The notes under the pieces are model-generated. The model did no database searches, was not told the origin of the DNA, and saw only the letters and a program-made list of their open reading frames with translations. Positions 33,645 through 41,263 of a DNA stretch of 41,263 bases are shown here, piece by piece. Origin of the DNA: Shewanella schlegeliana (lineage in GTDB: Bacteria > Pseudomonadota > Gammaproteobacteria > Enterobacterales > Shewanellaceae); the NCBI RefSeq assembly GCF_016765635.1, contig NZ_JAESVD010000010.1:140371-181633 (forward strand). The letters are read 5' to 3'. How positions within the stretch are numbered: position 1 is the stretch's first letter; each line of letters begins with the position of its first letter. A program made the position numbers and the translations under genes.

Positions 33645-34409
33645 ATGCCTCGTGGGTTAACGTTGGAACTCAACAATGAAAAGGACTTCATTATCAAGAA
33701 AACACCTTGGACTCGGTGGCTGGCAGCAATTTTACCCAATCGCTGTTTAATGTGCCATCAACAGATTGAGTCTAGCAATCGAGGGGTCTGCAGTGTGTGC
33801 CTGCATGCCTGTCGCTATCAAACGCCAATCTGTTTAGGGTGTGGCGTTGAGATCCCTGTGCTAATGGCTTTTTGTGGCCACTGCATGGCATCGCCCCCCT
33901 TAATCGTTATTTCCCCCTGTAGTTATCATCAAGGTCTAGGTCACTGGATTGGACAGATAAAGTATCAGGCACAGTTTGCGGTGATCGATGTGTTGGTCGA
34001 TGCGCTAGTGCAGCGCATTCTATATCTAGAGTCTTTAGGGTTCATTCAACTGCCGCAGGTGTTGATTGCGGTGCCGCTACATAAAAAAAGATTGCAACAA
34101 CGCGGCTTTAATCAAGCTTGGCTTATCGCTCAGGCACTGGCTAAGCGTTTGGATATTCCCCTTATTGATAATGTGTTGCTTAGAGTGATAGAGACTCAGC
34201 CGCAAGCTGGGTTGTCGGGGAAGTTACGGCGGAAAAACCTTAAAGGAGCCTTCACTCTCTCTACTGATTTTAACTGGCAACGAGTGGCATTAATTGATGA
34301 TGTGGTAACCACGGGCACCACGGTAGATGAGATCGCGAAACTGTTGCAGCAAAAGCATACTCAAGTGCAAGTCTGGTGCCTTGCGAGAGCCGAGGCACCG
34401 GGAAAATAG
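33645..34409 (+). CDS. comF: ComF/GntX-family phosphoribosyltransferase-like protein
   Basis: 254 residues. The N-terminal region has zinc-finger-like Cys pairs (NRCLMCHQ, GVCSVC, PICLGCG, FCGHC). The C-terminal phosphoribosyltransferase domain carries the PRPP-loop signature VALIDDVVTTGTTVDEIA (about 220-237) and the RGFNQAWLIAQALA stretch. ComF proteins act in DNA uptake in competent bacteria; in others the role is unclear. ATG 33645 is only three bases from the divergent bioH start and lacks a clear ribosome site, so a later start is possible (TTG 33663, or around 33690 behind AAAAGGA). Confidence 0.88.
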   Translation: MPRGLTLELNNEKDFIIKKTPWTRWLAAILPNRCLMCHQQIESSNRGVCSVCLHACRYQTPICLGCGVEIPVLMAFCGHCMASPPLIVISPCSYHQGLGHWIGQIKYQAQFAVIDVLVDALVQRILYLESLGFIQLPQVLIAVPLHKKRLQQRGFNQAWLIAQALAKRLDIPLIDNVLLRVIETQPQAGLSGKLRRKNLKGAFTLSTDFNWQRVALIDDVVTTGTTVDEIAKLLQQKHTQVQVWCLARAEAPGK

Positions 34410-34419
34410 CTAATTGATA

Positions 34420-36960
34420 TCAGTGCAGCGCCGGAATGAAGTAGAGCGCATTGGCGTAGGCTTTCTCTGCCCCAAGCCAAATATTTCTAAACAGCAAGTT
34501 GTCGGCTAGCGCTACCACGGCGCCCTTGTTACGTGACTCGATAATAATCGCAGGCGAATCACTGAAGCTGCTCTGGTACTCTTTAGCCAGATAGCCACTC
34601 AATAGCGGTTGAGAGGCATAGTTCCCCGCGACCGAAAAGGCTTTAGTACTCTGTGAGAAGCCTAATACTTTGTTTTTCATCACTGGCAGACGATCACCAT
34701 TAAGCCCAAAGCTGATAGGGTGGCTAGTATCTAACTTTAGCTCGACAATCGCGCCGCCAATCTGCTGTTTGGCTTTGAAGTCTGATTGCTGCTCGAAGGA
34801 CAGTCCATCGGCATTAAACAGCTGCTTATAAAAACGATCACTGCGAAGGTCGGTATTGAGTAAGTTGGAGTCACTTAACCAGTTCAGTGCACCTTTTTGT
34901 GCAATCACCACCCCACCTTCAGAGGCAAACTGTCCAAGTTTACGAGCAAAGCGATCGCTTAAGTTTTGGTAGTTACCATCAGCCAGTAATACATGGCTGT
35001 AATCTGATAGTGTTATTGAGGATAGGCTGTTGAGATCAACAAGTGTGGTGGCGATACCTAGGGTATTGTCTAAGTAGTACCACAGCTGACCGACTTCGGC
35101 GATAGAGGTGCCTTTTCCACTTACAATCAGAGGTCTAATAGGCTTGATAAGCTTAAAGTCAGGGCTACCAAGATCTATCCCTTTAGTTGCGCCGCTGGTA
35201 TTGGTCGCGATGACATCGACCTTAAACTCTTGGGCTAACTGTTTTACGCGCAGGCTTATTTCACTCGCCGAAAAGTTATCCTGCTTGAGCGGTATTTGTA
35301 GGGTACCAGAAGCAAAATCCAGCTCGCCATCGTTGCCCTTGATGCTGAATGCCGTGGCGGCAAACTTAACCTTTACTCCTTGGTTGAGTAGCTGTTGCAG
35401 TAATACAGCCGCTTGGCTATCGCGCCAGTCGATGAGTAGAGCGACCGCATCATCACTCCATGTTGGCGCAGAAAACGGAGCTGGAGTTTGGCTTAAAACG
35501 CTAAGCTCTAGTTTGACATTACGGCGCAGCGATAGGTTGAATGCGTGTTGTAGATTCCAGGTAGATATATCATAAAAGGTCGGGTCGATAAATTCGGTTC
35601 TGTCGTCAAACATGGCACTAAGTAGTGCGCTTTGCGCCTGCTTGTTAGGGATAAAAATACTGCTATCGACATCAAAATCTATGCCACCTTGAGTGAGTTT
35701 GTTGGTGAGGTAGTAGTATTCGATTTGGTGTTGGCTGAGTAGGTTGGTGAGCGCTCGAATTCTGCTGGGGTCATTGTTAGTACTGAGCAGTAGTCCTGCT
35801 TGACGAGGCTTTTTCCGCATCGCTTTTTGATGTTTTCCCTTAAAAAACTCAGCTTGGTACTGCTCCAATTCAGACTTTAATGCTAAAGCGCCCTTAAGGC
35901 TGGAGATGGAAGTCGCATATTGGTTGTCTATCGCTTCTTGAAAATGAACTACACCATTGATTGAGTCTTGTTGCTGTCCTCGAGCACTAGCTTGTTCAAA
36001 CAGCACGCCAATTGCGCCATTGATATCGGGGTAGGTGGAGCCTTTACCATAGAAGAAGTCATCGAATAGTTGCCGACTAAAGTAGCTCTGCTTTTTATCA
36101 TCGAGTGCCGCTTGGTGATAGGCAGCGAGTTTTGCGGTTAACTTCTGATTACCTGCTGGAGTAAGTGGATGGGTTCGCTCAGGAACACCAGGCTGAAAAA
36201 AGTAGCTGTAGTTATGGCCCATCTCATGAAAGTCGCCTACATAGTGGGGTTGCCAGCGATGAAATAGGGCAACGCGACCTCGAGATTCAGGGTGACGTAG
36301 GAACAGCCAATCGCGATTGAGATCGGCAAAATAATGGTTGCTTCGACCTGTCGGCCAGCCCTGCTTATGTTCTTTATGGTTAGGGTCGCTAACAACGACT
36401 TTGCCAGCATAGCCATTGGCCCAAGTTGAAAAGCGGTCTAGTCCATCGGGGTTTTGGCTCGGAGTGATAAGAATCACCGCTTGTTCGAGTAGCTCATTGA
36501 CCCACTTATCTTCGCTAGTGGCTAGCATATGGCTAAGTTTTAGTGCGCTATGGGCACCGCTGATCTCATCACCATGGATAGAATAAGCTAACCAGATAAT
36601 CAGCGGCCCACCTTGTTTACCCAAGTATTTGATCTGCTGACGCTGGGCTAAGATCTCATCTAATTTTTTTTGGTTTTCTACAGAGGTGATAACGGCAGTT
36701 AATTGCTGTCTAGCCTCATGACTTTTCCCAGTGTTTTCAAGCGATACCCTGGGGTTTTGTTTGGCGATCTCTTTGAGATAGTAATTGATTTGATCGTGGC
36801 GCAGTAAGCGCTCTCCAAGGGGGTAGCCTAAGAACTCCTCTGGACTAACTGTGCTCACGCCATATAAGGGGCTGTCTGTTAAACGCGTCTTCTTCGCTTC
36901 TGCAAAAAAAGAGCATGACAATAAAAAAGCGCATAAAGAAACAAGGCAGATTCTGAGCAT
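34420..36960 (-). CDS. Exported M14-family zinc carboxypeptidase
   Basis: 846-residue predicted periplasmic or membrane-anchored metallopeptidase. The N-terminal export signal ends near residue 22; LLSC could be a weak lipobox. The M14 zinc ligands are visible as HGDE (H129, E132) with a later His in GDFHEMGHN. The family NPDG and DLNRDW segments lie between them. A long C-terminal half, about 400-846, has no known motif I recognise; it may be a glutamine-amidotransferase-like and beta domain. It is convergent with comF and divergent from nfuA. Confidence 0.88.
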   Translation of the reverse strand: MLRICLVSLCAFLLSCSFFAEAKKTRLTDSPLYGVSTVSPEEFLGYPLGERLLRHDQINYYLKEIAKQNPRVSLENTGKSHEARQQLTAVITSVENQKKLDEILAQRQQIKYLGKQGGPLIIWLAYSIHGDEISGAHSALKLSHMLATSEDKWVNELLEQAVILITPSQNPDGLDRFSTWANGYAGKVVVSDPNHKEHKQGWPTGRSNHYFADLNRDWLFLRHPESRGRVALFHRWQPHYVGDFHEMGHNYSYFFQPGVPERTHPLTPAGNQKLTAKLAAYHQAALDDKKQSYFSRQLFDDFFYGKGSTYPDINGAIGVLFEQASARGQQQDSINGVVHFQEAIDNQYATSISSLKGALALKSELEQYQAEFFKGKHQKAMRKKPRQAGLLLSTNNDPSRIRALTNLLSQHQIEYYYLTNKLTQGGIDFDVDSSIFIPNKQAQSALLSAMFDDRTEFIDPTFYDISTWNLQHAFNLSLRRNVKLELSVLSQTPAPFSAPTWSDDAVALLIDWRDSQAAVLLQQLLNQGVKVKFAATAFSIKGNDGELDFASGTLQIPLKQDNFSASEISLRVKQLAQEFKVDVIATNTSGATKGIDLGSPDFKLIKPIRPLIVSGKGTSIAEVGQLWYYLDNTLGIATTLVDLNSLSSITLSDYSHVLLADGNYQNLSDRFARKLGQFASEGGVVIAQKGALNWLSDSNLLNTDLRSDRFYKQLFNADGLSFEQQSDFKAKQQIGGAIVELKLDTSHPISFGLNGDRLPVMKNKVLGFSQSTKAFSVAGNYASQPLLSGYLAKEYQSSFSDSPAIIIESRNKGAVVALADNLLFRNIWLGAEKAYANALYFIPALH

Positions 36961-37169
36961 GGGGTTTTCATTATATTTATAATATTGTTATTAAATTAGC
37001 AGCTCGGCGTTGACAAAACCACAGCCTGATAAGATAAAAAACTGTGATCTGAATGGTATTTATTCTTAAACTGTGAGTGATAGGGGCTACAAAGGAGTGC
37101 TGAGTAAGAGTATTATAGGGCTAATTCTTACTAAAACACTCAGGTTTACTCCTGACGGAGCATGTTTTC

Positions 37170-37748
37170 ATGATTACCATTTCCGAAGCAGCTCAGGCGC
37201 ATTTTGTTAAATTGTTATCAGATCAGCCTGAAGGAACCCACATTCGAGTATTCGTTATCAGCCCTGGCACAGCTCAGGCTGAGTGTGGTGTTTCATATTG
37301 CCCACCCGATGCCGTTGAAGCAGATGATACAGAGTTTGAGTTTAATGGTTTTAGCGCCATGGTTGACGAGAAAAGCGCTCCTTTCCTAGAAGAAGCTAGC
37401 ATCGACTATGTGACAGACCAACTTGGTTCTCAGCTAACGCTTAAGGCGCCAAACGCTAAGATGCGTAAAGTCTCTGACGATGCGCCACTAACTGAGCGTA
37501 TCGAATACATGATCCAGGCTGAGATCAACCCGCAACTTGCAAGCCATGGTGGTAACATCATGCTAGTAGAGATCACCGAAGACGGTATTGCAGTTCTTCA
37601 ATTTGGTGGCGGCTGTAATGGTTGTTCAATGGTTGATGTGACGCTAAAAGATGGTATCGAGAAGCAACTTTTAGAGCAGTTCCCAGGTGAACTAACTGGC
37701 GTTAAAGATGTGACTGAGCACCAGCACGGTGCTCACTCTTACCAGTAA
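37170..37748 (+). CDS. nfuA: Fe-S biogenesis protein NfuA
   Basis: Carries and delivers 4Fe-4S clusters to apoproteins under stress. 192 residues. The N-terminal degenerate A-type domain (about 1-95) is followed by the NifU-like domain with the cluster ligands C149 and C152 in GGGCNGCSM. The numbering equals the E. coli cysteines. Co-location with comF/gntX is conserved. A strong terminator follows. Confidence 0.97.
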   Translation: MITISEAAQAHFVKLLSDQPEGTHIRVFVISPGTAQAECGVSYCPPDAVEADDTEFEFNGFSAMVDEKSAPFLEEASIDYVTDQLGSQLTLKAPNAKMRKVSDDAPLTERIEYMIQAEINPQLASHGGNIMLVEITEDGIAVLQFGGGCNGCSMVDVTLKDGIEKQLLEQFPGELTGVKDVTEHQHGAHSYQ

Positions 37749-37769
37749 TCTTGGTACATGATTGATATA

Positions 37770-37797
37770 AAAACGCGACCAATTGGTCGCGTTTTTT
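37770..37797. terminator. Bidirectional terminator after nfuA
   Basis: AACGCGACC (37772-37780) pairs with GGTCGCGTT (37785-37793) over AATT, with A and T runs on the flanks. It separates the convergent nfuA and MATE genes. Confidence 0.9.
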
Positions 37798-37819
37798 ATG
37801 CTTGAAGCATAGGCTATGA

Positions 37820-39151
37820 TTAATCTAATACGAGTCTGAGCTTAAAGTAGTAATGCAATGTTAGTGAGGCACTTCGTGCCAGCATAAAGCAGCTCATGGC
37901 CGCCCATAAAGCAAAGTTTCCCTGTGGCTCTAGTAGATACCAGACTGGGAAAAACACGCCAAAGGTCGATAAGATCATACTATTACGCATCACCTTTCCC
38001 TGCGCTGCACCAATATAGACGCCATCAAAAAGGTAGGAGCCAAAGGCAAGTAGAGGCAGGAATATCACCCAGATCAGGTATTGTTCGGCAACGGCTTGTA
38101 CCTCACTGATACTGGTGAGCATAGTAATGATCTGCGAGCCCGCTAGCGCGAAGAACAGCGTAAAGCCCAGTGCGGCGATGGCCGACCAAGCCCAAGCTAG
38201 TGTCACCGATTCCTGCATTAAGCGGCTATTTTTCTGACCATGAGCGCGACCTACCTCGGCCTCCGCGTAATAAGCGATACCATCGAGGGCATAAGAGATA
38301 AGAAGCAGTAAGTTGAGTAGTACCGCATTGGCGGCAACAGTGTTATCGCCTAAGCCTGCGCCGTAGAAGGTCATAAAGGCAAATGACAGCTGCAGACAAA
38401 GACTACGAATAAAGATATCTGTGTTTAGGCTCATCAGCTTGGCATAACTTTGTAGCGACAGCTGCTTGGCTATCTGAATCAACTTAAAGTCGCCTAGTTT
38501 GCATAGCTGAGCACGCACCATAGTCAACGCCACTAAAAAGCCTGCGATATCGGCAAATACCGATGCAATCGCCGCACCTTTTACGCCCCAGCCAAGACCG
38601 AGTACGAAGACAACGTCTAATACGATATTGACTAGGTTTGCGACAATAAGCTGCCACATAGCGGCTTTAGGTTGCTGTCTACCGAGTAGCCAGCCGAGGA
38701 GGACTAAGTTCATCAACGCAAATGGGGTCGACCAGATCCTGATCTGGAAATACTCTCTACAATAGCGCTCGACTTCGACACTGGCATCAGACATCGCCAT
38801 CGCTAAATTAACAATAGGGAGCTGCAGCGCGATGGCGGCAATACCAAACAGTAGTGCTAGACTTGCAGCTTGTACCAAGAGTTTAAATTGTTGCTGGGTG
38901 TCGTTTGCGCCATAAGCTTGGGCGACTAATCCAGTCGTCGCCATGCGTAAAAATCCTAGTAACCACAAAATTAGGGTTATAATCGTTGACCCAACTGCCA
39001 CACCGCCTAAATAATAGGCGTTACTAAGGTGTCCAACAACGGCGGTATCGACCAGTCCCAGCAATGGCACAGTGATATTTGATAAGATCATCGGCAGTGC
39101 TAGGGCAAGTAGTTGTCGATTTTTTTGTGGGTTTAACAATAAGGCAATCAT
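37820..39151 (-). CDS. MATE-family efflux transporter (DinF-like)
   Basis: 443-residue inner-membrane Na+- or H+-coupled exporter with 12 predicted membrane segments in two MatE repeats (about 14-175 and 235-400). The N-terminal ALPMILSNITVPLLGLVDTAVVGHL is the DinF-branch signature, including the membrane Asp and the GHL turn. The substrate is unknown; DinF relatives export drugs or oxidised metabolites. Its ATG is 18 bp from the divergent deacetylase gene. Confidence 0.92.
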   Translation of the reverse strand: MIALLLNPQKNRQLLALALPMILSNITVPLLGLVDTAVVGHLSNAYYLGGVAVGSTIITLILWLLGFLRMATTGLVAQAYGANDTQQQFKLLVQAASLALLFGIAAIALQLPIVNLAMAMSDASVEVERYCREYFQIRIWSTPFALMNLVLLGWLLGRQQPKAAMWQLIVANLVNIVLDVVFVLGLGWGVKGAAIASVFADIAGFLVALTMVRAQLCKLGDFKLIQIAKQLSLQSYAKLMSLNTDIFIRSLCLQLSFAFMTFYGAGLGDNTVAANAVLLNLLLLISYALDGIAYYAEAEVGRAHGQKNSRLMQESVTLAWAWSAIAALGFTLFFALAGSQIITMLTSISEVQAVAEQYLIWVIFLPLLAFGSYLFDGVYIGAAQGKVMRNSMILSTFGVFFPVWYLLEPQGNFALWAAMSCFMLARSASLTLHYYFKLRLVLD

Positions 39152-39169
39152 TCTAGAGGTCTAATATTT

Positions 39170-40216
39170 ATGGTTAAAAACGTGTTGCTAGCGCTACTCG
39201 CGCTGACAGGTTTTTCGGCTCACGCGACGGTGATATTACAGTATCATCATGTTTCGGATAGTACGCCAGCGATCACCAGTGTTACCCCTGCTCAATTTAA
39301 AGAGCAGATGCAGTACCTGGCGGAAAACAACTTCAATGTAGTGCCACTTTCAACTGTGGTGGAGTCAATTAAGGCTAAGAAAGCGCTGCCTGCAAAAACG
39401 ATAGCGATTACCTTCGATGATGGTTATCGCAGTATTGCTAATACAGCGCACCCCATTTTAAAGCAATATAAATTCCCCTACACCCTTTTTGTCTCGGTGG
39501 AGCCTATTCTAAAAGAGTATGGTGAAATGATGAGTTGGCAGCAGCTGATTACTTTATCTGAAGAGGGGGCAGAAATTGCCAATCACAGTTGGGGGCATGA
39601 GCATCTTATTCGTAAGTTGACGGGAGAAACCGATGCGCAATGGTTAGCGCGTATCGAGAGTAATATCCTACGAACAGAAAATGAGATAGCAAAGGCCACT
39701 GGTCAGAATCTGAAAATGCTGGCTTACCCTTATGGTGAGTACAACCAGCAAATTGAAGATATGCTTGAAAAGCACGGTTTTGTGGCTTTCGGTCAACAGT
39801 CCGGTGCTGCAGGTCCATACTCGCCGCTAACTGCATTACCTCGTTTTCCTGTTGCAGGCGTCTATGCTGATCTTAATAGTCTTAAGGTAAAGCTGCATAG
39901 TTTGAACATGCCAGTATTGGCTCAAACTAATAGCAATCCTGAGTTGGCTCAAGGTCAATGGCGCCCAGAGATTAAGGTAACGCTGGATATGAGTGATATA
40001 AATGCCTCGCAGCTGATGTGCTTTATTCAGGGACAAGGGGCTAAGAAGCCAAACTGGATCTCTGACAATGAGTTCAGCATTCAGGCGGAGCTGGATCTGC
40101 CCGCAGGGCGTTCACGTTATAACTGTACGGCTCCGAGCAAGAGTAAGGGGAGTTATTACTGGTTCTCGCAACCTTGGGTTCGACCGAAATCTAACGGTCA
40201 GTGGATTGCTGAATAG
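39170..40216 (+). CDS. Exported polysaccharide deacetylase family protein
   Basis: 348 residues with a signal peptide ending at SAHA (about residue 19). The NodB-homology domain (about 20-230) shows the metal and base Asp pair in ITFDDGYRS and the His metal ligands in NHSWGHEH. YQHHVS-type sequence (QYHHVSD) begins the mature protein. It probably removes acetyl groups from a cell-envelope or extracellular polysaccharide. The C-terminal part, about 255-348, is unassigned. A terminator follows. Confidence 0.9.
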   Translation: MVKNVLLALLALTGFSAHATVILQYHHVSDSTPAITSVTPAQFKEQMQYLAENNFNVVPLSTVVESIKAKKALPAKTIAITFDDGYRSIANTAHPILKQYKFPYTLFVSVEPILKEYGEMMSWQQLITLSEEGAEIANHSWGHEHLIRKLTGETDAQWLARIESNILRTENEIAKATGQNLKMLAYPYGEYNQQIEDMLEKHGFVAFGQQSGAAGPYSPLTALPRFPVAGVYADLNSLKVKLHSLNMPVLAQTNSNPELAQGQWRPEIKVTLDMSDINASQLMCFIQGQGAKKPNWISDNEFSIQAELDLPAGRSRYNCTAPSKSKGSYYWFSQPWVRPKSNGQWIAE

Positions 40217-40256
40217 TTATTCCTCTTATCTTATATAAAGGTGTTTCGTTTCTTCC

Positions 40257-40296
40257 AAAAGCCAGTAGCCAGTTTTATTTTCGCTACTGGCTTTTT
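40257..40296 (+). terminator. Rho-independent terminator after the polysaccharide deacetylase
   Basis: AAAAGCCAGTAGC (40257-40269) pairs with GCTACTGGCTTTT (40283-40295) around a 13-nt loop and ends in a T-run. Confidence 0.88.
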
Positions 40297-40671
40297 ATTA
40301 ATACTTGCTTGGCGTGTTTACCTTAAAACTTAAGTATGGCTGTTTCATATATAAGGTTAGTGACTCTTATACTTATATATAGCAAACCTACTGTTTTAGT
40401 ATTTCATTTATCTTCGATGAGAGTTTTTACTCGTCATCCCTGCCATCGGACATTGAGATCTGTATGTATCTGGTTTGATCTTTAGGTTTTTAAGCGTCTA
40501 GTAATGGTTTAGTTTGCTCACTAAGGGGCTTTGATACGCTTTTAGCGCTGTAGGTTATGTACTGTTACGTAAGTTTTATCATGTTTTGTGGGTAACTCTG
40601 TGGGTAAGTTGTTTGCGGGTTGTGCTTAGTAAAGGTATAAAAATTAAATGTATTTTTCTTTCAAAAAGCAC

Positions 40672-40699
40672 TTGCGCTCGCCTCGAATCTCCCTATAAT
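40672..40699 (+). promoter_or_regulatory. rRNA operon promoter P1
   Basis: TTGCGC (40672-40677), a 16-bp spacer and a perfect TATAAT (40694-40699) are followed by a GC-rich discriminator GCGC. An AT-rich UP-like element lies directly upstream. This is the layout of stringently controlled rrn P1 promoters. Confidence 0.8.
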
Positions 40700-40887
40700 G
40701 CGCATCCACTGACACGGCACAGCAGGCCAACTACCCAGCGTAAACGCTAGATAGAACGGGACTTGCAGCGGTGTTAGGGATTCAAAAATCGAAAGAGATT
40801 TGAATCTGGTGACAATCGCTTTAAGAGCTTCATTAGATGTGCCTTGTATAAAGAATCATCACTTGAAAAACTTCTTAAAATAAGCGC

Positions 40888-40915
40888 TTGACGCCGACAA
40901 CGGGAAGTGTAGAAT
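40888..40915 (+). promoter_or_regulatory. rRNA operon promoter P2
   Basis: TTGACG (40888-40893), a 16-bp spacer and TAGAAT (40910-40915), with a discriminator ACGCC. It lies about 216 bp downstream of P1, like the tandem promoters of other gammaproteobacterial rrn operons. Confidence 0.75.
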
Positions 40916-40951
40916 ACGCCTCCTCAGCCAAACGACCTAAGCGTCTAAGGC

Positions 40952-40986
40952 GAAGTCTGAAAGACGACTTCACGCTCTTTAACAAT
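40952..40986 (+). promoter_or_regulatory. rrn leader boxB-like hairpin and boxA antitermination site
   Basis: A hairpin GTCT-gaa-AGAC (40955-40965), or alternatively GAAGTC/GACTTC, is followed by GCTCTTTAACAAT (40974-40986), which matches the rrn boxA consensus. These bind Nus factors to prevent premature termination. Confidence 0.8.
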
Positions 40987-41147
40987 ATGACAAGCAAATC
41001 TGTGTGGACACTCACAGAGATTAAGTTATTCGAAACTGTCTTCTAACGAAGCAGTCAAAAATTTACTTAATGAATGAGTGTTCATAGCAATATGTAATAC
41101 AGAATTCGTTGAGCCGCTGACCCTTTCGAGGTGAAGCAAAAAAACTT

Positions 41148-41263
41148 TAATTGAAGAGTTTGATCATGGCTCAGATTGAACGCTGGCGGCAGGCCTAACA
41201 CATGCAAGTCGAGCGGTAACACAAGGGAGCTTGCTCCTGAGGTGACGAGCGGCGGACGGGTGA
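41148..41263 (+). rRNA. rrs: 16S ribosomal RNA, 5' end only
   Basis: The conserved 5' segment GAAGAGTTTGATCATGGCTC begins at 41153, with AACGCTGGCGGCAGGC and the V1 region following. By alignment with E. coli numbering the mature end falls near 41148. The gene is cut by the window edge. The V1 stem around GGAGCTTGCTCC looks like Shewanella. Confidence 0.97.

Larger units (their letters stand above)
40217..41147 (+). other. rrn upstream and leader region
   Basis: 931 bp without a protein gene. It holds the deacetylase terminator, a stretch with nothing recognisable (about 40300-40620), an AT-rich probable UP element (about 40629-40668), two promoters and the transcribed leader with antitermination signals, all described separately. 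Confidence 0.8.

Noticed and set aside
35108..35575. 155-residue plus-strand ORF inside the M14 peptidase gene
   Set aside because: It lies wholly inside a long, motif-bearing gene on the other strand and shows no recognisable domain.

Overview
The window reads as a Shewanella-type marine gammaproteobacterium. Supporting this are an OmcA/MtrC-family multihaem surface cytochrome, the gene orders ompR-envZ / greB / tex and bioH / comF(gntX) / nfuA, and the first ~116 nt of a 16S rRNA whose 5' region looks like Shewanella. The left end lies inside a 163-bp tandem repeat array and the right end inside an rRNA operon. Both are repeats that commonly break assemblies, so this may be one whole contig (inference).

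Layout. 1-588: tandem repeats. 681-2975 (-): an 11-haem outer-surface lipoprotein cytochrome. 3260-4021 (+): rsmJ. 4489-7005 (+): exported metzincin-type zinc protease with a Fur-box-like site at its start. 7101-8519 (-): MgtE Mg2+ channel. 8865-10004 (-): porin-like outer-membrane protein. 10223-25600: a large carnitine/crotonobetaine respiration island. 25783-26673: a GcvA-like LysR regulator. 26801-28865 (-): ompR-envZ. 29202-32203 (+): greB and tex. 32257-32754 (-): Q-rich hypothetical. 32874-34409: divergent bioH and comF. 34420-36960 (-): M14 peptidase. 37170-37748 (+): nfuA. 37820-40216: divergent MATE transporter and polysaccharide deacetylase. 40629-41263 (+): rrn promoters, leader and start of 16S.

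The centrepiece is the cai/fix island. Leftward, fixA-fixB-fixC-fixX-yaaU encode an electron-transfer flavoprotein pair, a quinone-linked flavoprotein, its ferredoxin partner and an MFS transporter. Rightward from a 967-bp shared control region, caiT-caiA-caiB-caiC-caiD encode the antiporter, crotonobetainyl-CoA reductase, CoA-transferase, CoA-ligase and carnitinyl-CoA dehydratase. They are followed by a MaoC-type hydratase, caiE, an HSL-family esterase and the LysR regulator. Together these should import L-carnitine, activate it, dehydrate it to crotonobetainyl-CoA and reduce that to butyrobetainyl-CoA as an anaerobic electron sink, exporting gamma-butyrobetaine.

The island differs from the enteric version that I recall in several ways. 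No caiF is seen; a GcvA-type LysR gene sits at the end. A hydratase-2 enzyme of predicted opposite stereochemistry, an esterase and a nearby porin are added. The control region carries at least six CTAAT/ATTAG dyads plus a strong CRP site. Several intercistronic gaps hold perfect inverted repeats, including a candidate three-way-junction element between caiE and the esterase. These are the observations most worth following up.
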